From CAZJFH01 sp964545205 (GTDB lineage Bacteria; Pseudomonadota; Alphaproteobacteria; Rhodospirillales; Magnetospirillaceae): a stretch of 8,549 bases of DNA. Where the stretch lies: NCBI GenBank assembly GCA_964545205.1, contig CAZJFH010000114.1, positions 1 through 8,549 of the forward strand, written 5' to 3'. Shown here in pieces: positions 1 through 5,925 of this stretch; positions within the stretch are counted from its first letter, which is position 1; every line of letters begins with the position of its first letter. Below the pieces are notes generated by a model. That model was not told the DNA's origin. It saw only the letters and a program-made list of their open reading frames with translations, and did no database searches. The translations under genes and the position numbers were made by a program.

Positions 1-603
1 GATGCCGCGGCCGCCGCGCCAGTCCTTGGAGGACGGGCCGTCGACGGTCTTCTGCGTCGCGGTGGCGGCGTGCACGGTGCTCATCAGGCCGCGCTTGATG
101 CCCCAGTTGTCGTTCAGCACCTTGGCGACCGGCGCCAGGCAGTTGGTGGTGCACGACGCGGCCGAGACGATCTTCTCGCCGGCGTACTTCTTGTGGTTGA
201 CGCCGTAGACGAACATCGGGGTGTCGTCCTTGGACGGCGCCGACTGCACGACCTTCCTGGCGCCGGCGGCGAGGTGCTTCTCGCAGGCCTCGGAGGTCAG
301 GAACAGGCCGGTCGACTCGACGACCAGATCGGCGCCGACCTCGCCCCACTTCAGCTCCGCCGGGTCCTTGACCGCGGTCAGGCGGATCTTCTTGCCGTTC
401 ACGATCAGGGTGTTGCCATCGACGGCGATCTCGCCCCCGAAGCGGCCGTGCACCGAGTCGTACTTCAGCATGTAGGCCAGGTAGGCGGGGTCGAGCAGGT
501 CGTTGATGCCGACGATCTCGATCTCCGGGAACTCCTTGGCGACGGCGCGGAACACCATGCGGCCGATGCGGCCGAACCCATTGATCCCAACGCGAACAGG
601 CAT
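1..603 (-). CDS. gap: Glyceraldehyde-3-phosphate dehydrogenase, GapA type, N-terminal 201 residues (cut by window edge)
   Basis: Cytoplasmic glycolytic/gluconeogenic enzyme that oxidises and phosphorylates glyceraldehyde 3-phosphate to 1,3-bisphosphoglycerate. The Rossmann NAD-binding motif GINGFGRIGR is at residues 6-15. The catalytic cysteine is C151 in SAASCTTNCLAP (codon at 151-153), where the family usually has S-N-A-S-C. Asp35 followed by Leu in 'INDLL' fits NAD rather than NADP preference. Residues 179 onward read HAATATQKTVDGPSSKDWRG, the form typical of Escherichia coli GapA. About 130 C-terminal residues of a normal ~335-residue enzyme lie beyond base 1. The ATG at 603-601 is preceded by a good Shine-Dalgarno GGAGGG (615-610, 6-nt spacing), which fixes the start. 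It is transcribed away from the sRNA candidate; its own promoter is not clear. A TTGACT at 717-712 could be a -35 element, but no matching -10 follows. Confidence 0.97.
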   Translation of the reverse strand, partial: MPVRVGINGFGRIGRMVFRAVAKEFPEIEIVGINDLLDPAYLAYMLKYDSVHGRFGGEIAVDGNTLIVNGKKIRLTAVKDPAELKWGEVGADLVVESTGLFLTSEACEKHLAAGARKVVQSAPSKDDTPMFVYGVNHKKYAGEKIVSAASCTTNCLAPVAKVLNDNWGIKRGLMSTVHAATATQKTVDGPSSKDWRGGRGI

Positions 604-615
604 TGATTTCCCTCC

Positions 616-921
616 ACCACGAAATTAGCGAGCAAGCCCGGACGCATGTATTGCGGCGCCCGACCGACCGTCGGCAGATTTCCCAGGCTTGCGGTGCGCC
701 ACTATTGGCACAGTCAAGCCCCCGAATCCAGAGCCAAAACCGCAGGTGAAAACGGTTTTTGTGCTTTCCCACCCCTTGGTGGGAAAGCCCCGGCATCCCT
801 TCGGGGAGGCAATTGCGATTGTCGGTGTCGTCGCCGCCCTTCGCAAGCCCGTCCGCCGCGATGCCGACGCCATAGTCCGTCCGGAGTACCCCGGCTGCGC
901 CGTTTTACTCCGCCCGGCTGA
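616..921. other. Gene-free region upstream of gap with clustered hairpins
   Basis: No reading frame here has a convincing start, ribosome-binding site or family resemblance. The region carries three neighbouring inverted repeats: AAAACCG/CGGTTTT at 736-742 and 753-759, a perfect 11-bp hairpin at 763-788, and TCCC-TTCG-GGGA at 796-807, which has a UUCG tetraloop on the plus strand. A minus-strand TTGACT (717-712) may be part of a gap promoter, but I cannot find a good -10. The 736-759 hairpin ends in T4 on the minus strand and T5 on the plus strand, so it might stop minus-strand transcripts coming from the 243-residue gene to the right. That role is a weak inference. Confidence 0.5.
763..788. 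repeat. Perfect 11-bp inverted repeat with 4-nt loop
   Basis: Arms GCTTTCCCACC (763-773) and GGTGGGAAAGC (778-788) are fully complementary and separated by CCTT. Neither strand has a T-run directly after the stem (plus strand CCCC, minus strand ACAAAAACC), so it is not a standard intrinsic terminator. It could be an operator for a dimeric regulator upstream of gap, an RNA hairpin in a minus-strand transcript, or a copy of a dispersed repeat. Nothing in the sequence decides between these. Confidence 0.7.
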
Positions 922-950
922 TTTGCACGGCCGGCGGCGCGCGGCATAAT
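922..950 (+). promoter_or_regulatory. Candidate sigma-70 promoter for the sRNA
   Basis: A -35-like TTTGCA (922-927) is followed after 17 nt by CATAAT (945-950), which matches five of six bases of TATAAT. In this GC-rich context a TAAT box is unusual. The predicted start is near A957, which puts the whole hairpin array and the terminator downstream. There is no protein gene on the plus strand between here and the terminator at 1134. Confidence 0.5.
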
Positions 951-956
951 GCGATC

Positions 957-1134
957 ACGACCGACGGCCCGCAACCCCGCCGTCGACCAATTTCGGCGTC
1001 CGTTCCCCCATGAGGCGCCGATTGCCGCCCGCCCCACGGCGGCACCATCGAGGTGGCCCGTCCCCCCCAATCCCCCTTGGGCGACCTCGGCGCACCGGCC
1101 GCCATGGAGAAGTCCATGGCGGCCGGTGCTTTTT
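957..1134 (+). ncRNA. Candidate small regulatory RNA with four C-rich hairpin loops
   Basis: Between a promoter-like sequence and a strong intrinsic terminator lie four consecutive hairpins. Hairpin 1: CGACGGC/GCCGTCG (962-968/979-985), loop CCGCAACCCC. Hairpin 2: TCGGCG/CGCCGA (993-998/1016-1021, extendable by T·G and C-G), loop CGTTCCCCCATGA. Hairpin 3: TGCCGCC/GGCGGCA (1023-1029/1038-1044), loop CGCCCCAC. Hairpin 4: CGAGGTGGCCC/GGGCGACCTCG (1049-1059/1079-1089, one G·G mismatch), loop at 1060-1078 with runs of seven and five Cs. Each loop exposes at least four consecutive Cs while the stems are G/C-balanced, a pattern expected of an RNA that pairs with G-rich ribosome-binding sites. It resembles in principle the anti-Shine-Dalgarno loops of alphaproteobacterial cuckoo (CcsR) and αr14 RNAs, but those loops use CCUCC, so homology is not claimed. 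No coding frame fits. It is not tmRNA, SRP RNA or RNase P by any motif I can see. The 5' end is inferred. Confidence 0.6.
1092..1134 (+). terminator. Strong intrinsic terminator of the sRNA
   Basis: A perfect 17-bp stem (GCACCGGCCGCCATGGA at 1092-1108 with its complement at 1113-1129) has a GAAG tetraloop and runs straight into TTTTT (1130-1134). Only the plus strand has the T-tract; on the minus strand the stem is followed by GCCGAGG. It therefore ends a rightward transcript, although no rightward protein gene precedes it. It lies 26 bases short of the stop codon of the convergent 243-residue gene. Confidence 0.92.
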
Positions 1135-1160
1135 CGGGCGGTGCCGTCGCCTGGCCGGGC

Positions 1161-1892
1161 TCAGCCCGCGGCTAGCTCGCAGTCCTCGCCGGCGATCTCG
1201 ATGAAGCCGCGCGGCCCGGGGGTCAGCGCGAACCGCAGCTCGCGGTCGCCGGCCAGCACCGAGTGGCGCATCGGCAGGGTGCCGCTGGCGACGGTCTCGG
1301 CGCCCGACAGCGTGGTGAAGTTGACGGTGACCGGCTTGGCCGGATCGAACCAGTGCTCGGGCCGGCCGGCGCCGTCGACCGCCGGATCGCCGGCGGCGGT
1401 GACGACGACGCGGTCGGCGAAGCGGACGGCCAGCGCCGCGTCGGCGCCGATTCCGGCGGTGCGGACCATGAACTTCTTGACCGCCACCGGGCCGCAGTGG
1501 CGCGGCTCGGCCGCGGCGGCGATGAAACGGGCCATGCGCTCGCTGGCGACGCCGCGGTCCAGGCGCTCCTGGACCATGCGCATGAGCCGGCGCGCGTCCT
1601 CGCTGGCCGGCGCCTCGGCGAGCTGGGCGCGGGAGCGCTGCGCCTCGGCCTGGCTGGCGGCCAGCGCCGCGCGCAGCCGGCCGAGTTCGTCCTCGCGCGC
1701 CGCCGCCGCCGCGGCCTCGGCCTGCAGGCGGCGGTCGAGGCCGGCGATCTCGTCATGCGACAGCTCGACGCCGACGCGGTAGGAATAGAACGCCGTCGCC
1801 GCGAGCGTGCCGGCGACCAGAACCGTCCGGGCCAGCGCCGTGACGACTCGCCGCCGCCGCTCCTGGCGCATCCTGTTCCTGCGCAAGCTCAC
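1161..1892 (-). CDS. Hypothetical one-helix membrane protein with coiled coil (243 aa)
   Basis: I do not recognise a named family. A strongly basic N-terminus (residues 4-15, rich in Arg) is followed by a hydrophobic helix at about 17-38, so the protein is probably anchored with its N-terminus in the cytoplasm and its C-terminus in the periplasm. Residues 45-95 are rich in Ala, Glu, Arg and Leu with heptad-like spacing, a likely coiled coil. Residues 130-243 look like a compact beta-rich domain with only two cysteines, C133 and C238, which could form a disulfide. The GTG start (1892-1890) is preferred over the ATG seven codons later because AGGAGG lies at 1904-1899, 6 nt upstream. The gene is downstream of the 66-residue gene (94-bp gap, same strand) and may share its transcript. 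No T-rich terminator follows it directly. Confidence 0.85.
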   Translation of the reverse strand: MSLRRNRMRQERRRRVVTALARTVLVAGTLAATAFYSYRVGVELSHDEIAGLDRRLQAEAAAAAAREDELGRLRAALAASQAEAQRSRAQLAEAPASEDARRLMRMVQERLDRGVASERMARFIAAAAEPRHCGPVAVKKFMVRTAGIGADAALAVRFADRVVVTAAGDPAVDGAGRPEHWFDPAKPVTVNFTTLSGAETVASGTLPMRHSVLAGDRELRFALTPGPRGFIEIAGEDCELAAG

Positions 1893-1986
1893 CAGAAACC
1901 TCCTGTCGGGGTACCTCGAATGGGATCGCGACCGTTCTACCGCAGCGCAGGGCGGCTTCGGCAGGGCGCAGAAGTGGTATGCGGGC

Positions 1987-2187
1987 TCAGTCGGCGACCA
2001 GCCGGTACAGCCGCGTGTCGCGCAGCGCGGTGACCGACAGGGTCTTGCGCGAGGTCGGGTCGCCGACCCGGATCAGCCGTGCGTGCTGGATGCCCTCGGC
2101 GTCCTTGGCGATGTCGACCACCTCCCATTGGGCGGTCGAATCGACCTGCTGGTAGCGCTGGCCGGGAAGAACGTCGCGTCGTGGCAT
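1987..2187 (-). CDS. Small hypothetical protein (66 aa)
   Basis: A predicted soluble protein reading M-P-R-R-D-V-L-P-G-Q-R-Y, then an alternating hydrophobic pattern (WEVVDIAKD, ARLIRVGD) and TLSVTALRDTRLYRLV. This resembles a small beta-barrel with SH3-like strand spacing: a 'PGQRYQQV' opening strand, a 'WEVVDI' strand and a C-terminal 'LYRLV' strand. No signal peptide or membrane helix. I think similar small proteins occur in other alphaproteobacteria, from memory only. The start is uncertain: the ATG at 2187-2185 begins the part that looks like a protein domain, but no clear Shine-Dalgarno precedes it. In-frame ATG (2226) and TTG (2250) lie upstream and also lack one. It is divergent from sdhC. 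Confidence 0.65.
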   Translation of the reverse strand: MPRRDVLPGQRYQQVDSTAQWEVVDIAKDAEGIQHARLIRVGDPTSRKTLSVTALRDTRLYRLVAD

Positions 2188-2498
2188 GGCGGCTGAAGGT
2201 CTGGCTGTGATCGGCGCCTGGATCATAAGGCGGCGGCCACGGCGCCACAACCCCGCCCGAGGAAGGGGGCGACCGATACCGTCTTCCGGCAGGGTTGATC
2301 GCGCTCCGGGCCTGCGATAACCAGTGCCGCGCGCCGAACCACGCGCCGCGCCGGAGCGTTCGCCCGCCGGCCATTGCGTCCGGGTGGCCGGGTTACCGCA
2401 CTTTTGGGCGGCGTCGGCCGTTGACTCGCTAGGCGGCAGGGTCTAATACCTTCGCCGCACTGCCGCAAAACCGCCGCAAAGTCCGAAAGGCGTTCGCC
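2188..2498. promoter_or_regulatory. Divergent intergenic region with sdh promoter
   Basis: This 311-bp spacer separates the leftward 66-residue gene from sdhC. On the plus strand TTGACT (2421-2426) is followed by an A/T patch TCTAATAC (2442-2449), usable as a -10 with 15-17 nt spacing (TCTAAT matches five of six consensus bases at the 15-nt spacing). Transcription would start near 2456, leaving a leader of about 43 nt before the sdhC ATG. An 8-bp dyad CGCTCCGG (2302-2309) / CCGGAGCG (2351-2358) lies farther upstream; its wide 41-nt spacing makes a role uncertain. No riboswitch-like structure is apparent. Confidence 0.6.
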
Positions 2499-2885
2499 AT
2501 GACCACCCGCAACCGGCCTTTGTCCCCACATCTTCAAGTCTACCGCCTGCCGATCACCGCCTGGATCTCGATCAGCCACCGCGCCACCGGCGTCGTGCTG
2601 ACCATCGGCACGCTGCTGCTGGCCTACTGGCTGGGCGCGGCGGCCTACGGCCCCGAGGAATACGACCGGGCGCAGGCGTTCATCGGCTCGTGGTTCGGAA
2701 TCCTGCTGCTGCTCGGCTGGTCGTTCTGCCTGTTCCTCCATCTCGCCAACGGCATCCGCCACCTGGTGTGGGATACCGGCTGGGGCTTCGAGAAGGACCA
2801 GTACCGCATGTCCAGCTTCGTGGTCCTCGGCGCCGCCGGCGTGCTGACGCTGATCGCCTGGATCGCCGGTTTCGCGGCTCTGTAG
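2499..2885 (+). CDS. sdhC: Succinate dehydrogenase cytochrome b556 subunit
   Basis: One of two membrane anchors of respiratory complex II, which binds haem b and ubiquinone in the inner membrane. At 128 residues it has the usual length. It opens with the family signature RPLSPHLQVYR. Three membrane helices are visible at about 29-50, 65-86 and 105-126. By alignment with E. coli SdhC, H81 (in LFLHLANGIRHLVWD) is the axial haem ligand (E. coli H84), and S24 and R28 (in SISHRATG) match the quinone-site residues S27 and R31. It is the first gene of the sdhCDAB operon. The ATG follows a weak Shine-Dalgarno AAAGG at 2486-2490, 8 nt upstream. Confidence 0.97.
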   Translation: MTTRNRPLSPHLQVYRLPITAWISISHRATGVVLTIGTLLLAYWLGAAAYGPEEYDRAQAFIGSWFGILLLLGWSFCLFLHLANGIRHLVWDTGWGFEKDQYRMSSFVVLGAAGVLTLIAWIAGFAAL

Positions 2886-2897
2886 GGGGAATTCGCC

Positions 2898-3278
2898 ATG
2901 ACGATGCAGTCTCCGCTCGGCCGCGTGCGCGGCCTCGGCTCGGCCAAGGAAGGCCCGCACCACTGGTGGGCGCAGAAGATTACCGCCGTCGCGCTGGTGC
3001 CGCTGACCATCTGGTTCGTGATCTCGGTGATCGCGCTGATCGGCGCCGACTACGCGACCTTCCGCGCCTGGATGGGCAATCCGGGCAACGCCACGATGAT
3101 GATCCTGACGGTGCTGATGACCTGCTGGCACGGCGCGCTGGGCATCCAGGTGGTGGCCGAGGACTACGTCCACAGCGAGGCGCTGAAGGTGCTGACGATC
3201 CTCGGCACCCAGCTGGCGCTGGGTTTCCTCGCGGTGTTCATGACCGTGTCCATCCTCTTCGCCGGGTTCGGAGGCTGA
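2898..3278 (+). CDS. sdhD: Succinate dehydrogenase membrane anchor subunit
   Basis: Second membrane anchor of complex II, 126 residues. Three helices lie at about 29-50, 66-86 and 97-121. The motif HGALGIQVVAEDY gives H78, D89 and Y90, with exactly the spacing of E. coli SdhD H71, D82 and Y83; the D-Y pair lines the ubiquinone site. The ATG at 2898 is 12 nt after the sdhC stop, and its Shine-Dalgarno (AGGGGGA, 2884-2890) begins inside the sdhC TAG, so translation is probably coupled. This site is complementary to TCCCCCT (1071-1077) in loop 4 of the candidate sRNA. A second ATG two codons in (2904) is a less likely start. Confidence 0.96.
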   Translation: MTMQSPLGRVRGLGSAKEGPHHWWAQKITAVALVPLTIWFVISVIALIGADYATFRAWMGNPGNATMMILTVLMTCWHGALGIQVVAEDYVHSEALKVLTILGTQLALGFLAVFMTVSILFAGFGG

Positions 3279-3284
3279 TCGACC

Positions 3285-5072
3285 ATGGCTGCCTACAACG
3301 TCAATCACCACTACTATGACGTGGTCGTCGTCGGCGCCGGCGGCGCCGGCCTGCGCGCCACCATGGGCATGGGCGCGGCCGGCCTGAAGACGGCCTGCAT
3401 CACCAAGGTGTTCCCGACCCGCTCGCACACCGTCGCCGCCCAGGGCGGCATCGGCGCCTCGCTCGGCAACATGGCCGAGGACAACTGGCGCTGGCACATG
3501 TACGACACCGTCAAGGGCTCCGACTGGCTCGGCGACCAGGACGCCATCGAGTACATGTGCCGCGAGGCGGTGCCGGCGGTCTACGAACTCGAGCATTTCG
3601 GCGTGCCGTTCAGCCGCACCGAGGACGGCAAGATCTACCAGCGCCCGTTCGGCGGCCACATGCGCAACTTCGGCGAGGCGCCGGTCCAGCGCGCCTGCGC
3701 CGCCGCCGACCGCACCGGCCACGCGATCCTGCACACGCTTTATCAGCAGTGCCTGAAGCACAACGCCGAGTTCTTCGTCGAGTATTTCGCCCTCGACCTG
3801 ATCATGGACGACGAGGGCGCCTGCAAGGGCGTCGTCGCGCTCAACATGGACGACGGCTCGATCCACCTGTTCCAGGCCCACATGGTGGTGATGGCCACCG
3901 GCGGCTACGGCCGCGCCTGGTTCTCGTGCACCTCGGCCCACACCTGCACCGGCGACGGCAACGGCATGGTCGCCCGCGCCGGCCTGCCGCTGCAGGACCA
4001 CGAGTTCGTGCAGTTCCACCCGACCGGCATCTACGGCTCGGGCTGCCTGATCACCGAGGGCGCCCGCGGCGAGGGCGGCTACCTGACCAACAGCCAGGGC
4101 GAGCGCTTCATGGAGCGCTACGCGCCGACCGCCAAGGACCTGGCGTCGCGCGACGTCGTCAGCCGCGCCATGACCGTCGAGATCCGCGAAGGCCGCGGCG
4201 TCGGCGCCGGCAGCGACCACATCCACCTGCACCTCGAGCACCTGGGCGCCGACATCCTGCACGCGCGCCTGCCCGGCATCACCGAGACGGCGAAGATCTT
4301 CGCCGGCGTCGACGCCACCAAGGAGCCGATCCCGGTGCTGCCGACCGTGCACTACAACATGGGCGGCATCCCCACCAACTACATGGGCGAGGCGCTGCGG
4401 CCGACCAAGGACGACCCCGACGCCGTCGTCCCCGGCCTGATGGCGGTCGGCGAATGCGCCTCCGTCTCGGTGCACGGCGCCAACCGCCTCGGCACCAACT
4501 CGCTGCTCGACCTGGTGGTGTTCGGTCGCGCCGCCGGCATCCGCGCGGCCGAGGTCGTCAAGCCGCGGGCGCCGCACAAGCCGCTGAAGGCCGGCGCCGC
4601 CGACTACGCGCTGAGCCGCCTTGACCGCATCCGCAACGCCAACGGCGGCACGCCGGTGGCCAGGATCCGCGACAACATGCAGCGCACCATGCAGAACGAC
4701 GCCGCGGTGTTCCGCACCTCGGCCTCGCTGAAGGAAGGCGTCGCGAAGATCGACGAGGTCTGGCAGCAGCTCGCCGACATGAAGCTCGCCGACCGCTCGC
4801 TGATCTGGAACTCGGACCTGGTCGAGGCGCTGGAGCTCGAGAACCTGATGCGCTGCGCCAAGACCACCATCGTCGGTGCCGAGGCGCGCCACGAGAGCCG
4901 CGGGGCGCATGCGCACGAGGACTTCCCCGAGCGCGACGACGCCACCTGGATGAAGCACACGCTGGCCTGGGTCGACGACAACGGCAAGGTGACGCTGGAC
5001 TACCGCCCGGTGCACACCTACACCCTGACCGACGAGGTCGAGTACATCGCGCCCAAGGCGCGCGTCTACTGA
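3285..5072 (+). CDS. sdhA: Succinate dehydrogenase flavoprotein subunit
   Basis: Catalytic subunit of complex II, on the cytoplasmic face, oxidising succinate to fumarate with a covalently bound FAD. At 595 residues it has normal family length. The dinucleotide-binding motif VVVVGAGGAGLRA is at 13-25. H48 in RSHTVAAQGG is the FAD-linked histidine (E. coli H45). Active-site residues are H245 (QFHPTG), R289 (ASRDVVSR), H356 (PTVHYNMGG) and R401 (HGANRLGTNS), equivalent to E. coli H242, R286, H354 and R399. The C-terminal capping region includes RHESRGAHAHEDFPERDD at 535-552. The ATG is 6 nt after the sdhD stop; the ribosome-binding site GGAGG (3270-3274) lies inside the end of sdhD. No anomalies seen. 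Confidence 0.99.
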   Translation: MAAYNVNHHYYDVVVVGAGGAGLRATMGMGAAGLKTACITKVFPTRSHTVAAQGGIGASLGNMAEDNWRWHMYDTVKGSDWLGDQDAIEYMCREAVPAVYELEHFGVPFSRTEDGKIYQRPFGGHMRNFGEAPVQRACAAADRTGHAILHTLYQQCLKHNAEFFVEYFALDLIMDDEGACKGVVALNMDDGSIHLFQAHMVVMATGGYGRAWFSCTSAHTCTGDGNGMVARAGLPLQDHEFVQFHPTGIYGSGCLITEGARGEGGYLTNSQGERFMERYAPTAKDLASRDVVSRAMTVEIREGRGVGAGSDHIHLHLEHLGADILHARLPGITETAKIFAGVDATKEPIPVLPTVHYNMGGIPTNYMGEALRPTKDDPDAVVPGLMAVGECASVSVHGANRLGTNSLLDLVVFGRAAGIRAAEVVKPRAPHKPLKAGAADYALSRLDRIRNANGGTPVARIRDNMQRTMQNDAAVFRTSASLKEGVAKIDEVWQQLADMKLADRSLIWNSDLVEALELENLMRCAKTTIVGAEARHESRGAHAHEDFPERDDATWMKHTLAWVDDNGKVTLDYRPVHTYTLTDEVEYIAPKARVY

Positions 5073-5082
5073 GGAACCGACG

Positions 5083-5862
5083 ATGGTCGAATTCAACCTC
5101 CCGCCGAACTCGCGCTACGGCAAGGGCAAGCACTTCGCGGCGCCGTCGGGCGCCAAGAAGGTCAAGACCTTCCAGATCTACCGCTACGATCCGGAGACGG
5201 GCGCCAATCCGCGCGTCGACTCCTACGACGTCGACCTCGCCGATTGCGGGCCGATGGTCCTCGACGCGCTGATCAAGATCAAGAACGAGGTCGACAGCAC
5301 CGTCACCTTCCGCCGCTCGTGCCGCGAGGGCATCTGCGGCAGTTGCGCGATGAACATCGACGGCGCCAACACCCTGGCCTGCCTGAAGCCGATCGAGGAG
5401 ATCAAGGGCGACGCCAAGATCTTCCCGCTGCCGCACATGCCGGTGGTCAAGGACCTGGTGCCCGACCTCTCGGTGCCCTACGCCCAGCTCGCCTCGATCA
5501 AGCCGTGGCTGCAGTCCGACACCCCGGCGCCGCCGGCCGGCGAGCGCCTGCAGAGCCCCGAGGAGCGCGCCAAGCTCGACGGGCTCTGGGAGTGCATCCT
5601 GTGTTTCTGCTGCCAGACCTCGTGCCCGAGCTACTGGTGGAACGGCGAGCGCTATCTCGGCCCGGCGGTGCTGCTGCAGGCGGCGCGCTGGCTGCACGAT
5701 TCCCGCGACGAGTACACCGGCGAACGCCTCGACAATCTCGAGGACCCGTTCCGCCTGTACCGCTGCCACACGATCATGAACTGCACCAACACCTGCCCCA
5801 AGGGCCTCAACCCGGCCAAGGCGATCGCCTCGATCAAGACGATGATGGTCGAGCGGCGCTAG
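5083..5862 (+). CDS. sdhB: Succinate dehydrogenase iron-sulfur subunit
   Basis: Electron-transfer subunit of complex II, linking the SdhA flavin to the membrane quinone site; 259 residues. The N-terminal ferredoxin domain binds [2Fe-2S] through C80, C85, C88 and C100 (SCREGICGSC...LAC). The C-terminal domain binds [4Fe-4S] through C171, C174, C177 and C238 and [3Fe-4S] through C181, C228 and C234. Spacing matches E. coli SdhB with a constant +22 offset. W186 and H229, equivalent to E. coli W164 and H207, sit at the quinone/haem interface. The start lies 10 nt after the sdhA stop, with Shine-Dalgarno GAGGAA (5071-5076) overlapping that stop. It is the last gene of the operon, with a terminator 25 bp downstream. 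Confidence 0.99.
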   Translation: MVEFNLPPNSRYGKGKHFAAPSGAKKVKTFQIYRYDPETGANPRVDSYDVDLADCGPMVLDALIKIKNEVDSTVTFRRSCREGICGSCAMNIDGANTLACLKPIEEIKGDAKIFPLPHMPVVKDLVPDLSVPYAQLASIKPWLQSDTPAPPAGERLQSPEERAKLDGLWECILCFCCQTSCPSYWWNGERYLGPAVLLQAARWLHDSRDEYTGERLDNLEDPFRLYRCHTIMNCTNTCPKGLNPAKAIASIKTMMVERR

Positions 5863-5886
5863 TCGGGCGGGGACGGTTCGAGACGG

Positions 5887-5918
5887 AAAGGGCGGTCGCC
5901 GCGGCGGCCGCCCTTTTT
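5887..5918 (+). terminator. Intrinsic terminator of the sdhCDAB operon, possibly bidirectional
   Basis: The stem AAAGGGCGGTCGC (5887-5899) pairs with GCGGCCGCCCTTT (5904-5916) around a CGCG loop, with one G·T pair, and continues into T5 (5914-5918). It begins 25 bases after the sdhB stop. The minus-strand lipoprotein gene ends at 5926, just beyond it; on that strand the stem ends in TTTCC, so it may also end the leftward transcript, though less efficiently. Confidence 0.9.
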
Positions 5919-5925
5919 CGTGCCC

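Noticed and set aside
70..606. A 178-codon plus-strand frame across the gap gene
   Set aside because: Antisense to an unmistakable GAPDH; Val/Gly/Asp-rich shadow translation.
957..1134. 6S RNA, tmRNA, SRP RNA or RNase P RNA as the identity of the transcript
   Set aside because: The 5' and 3' ends do not form the single long bulged hairpin of 6S RNA, and no tmRNA tag or tRNA-like ends, SRP GGAA-loop domain or RNase P core motifs are visible.
2302..2358. CGCTCCGG/CCGGAGCG dyad upstream of the sdh promoter as an operator
   Set aside because: The arms are 41 nt apart in very GC-rich DNA, too far for a simple dimer site and plausible by chance.
2223..5096. A 957-codon open frame antisense to sdhC, sdhD and sdhA
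   Set aside because: Composition is Val, Ala, Arg, His, Gly and Asp repeats typical of the complement of high-GC genes; the sense strand encodes intact complex II subunits with all catalytic residues.
4558..5769. A 403-codon open frame antisense to sdhA and sdhB
   Set aside because: Low-complexity Arg/Ala-rich translation ending in basic repeats; a by-product of third-position G/C bias opposite a confirmed gene.
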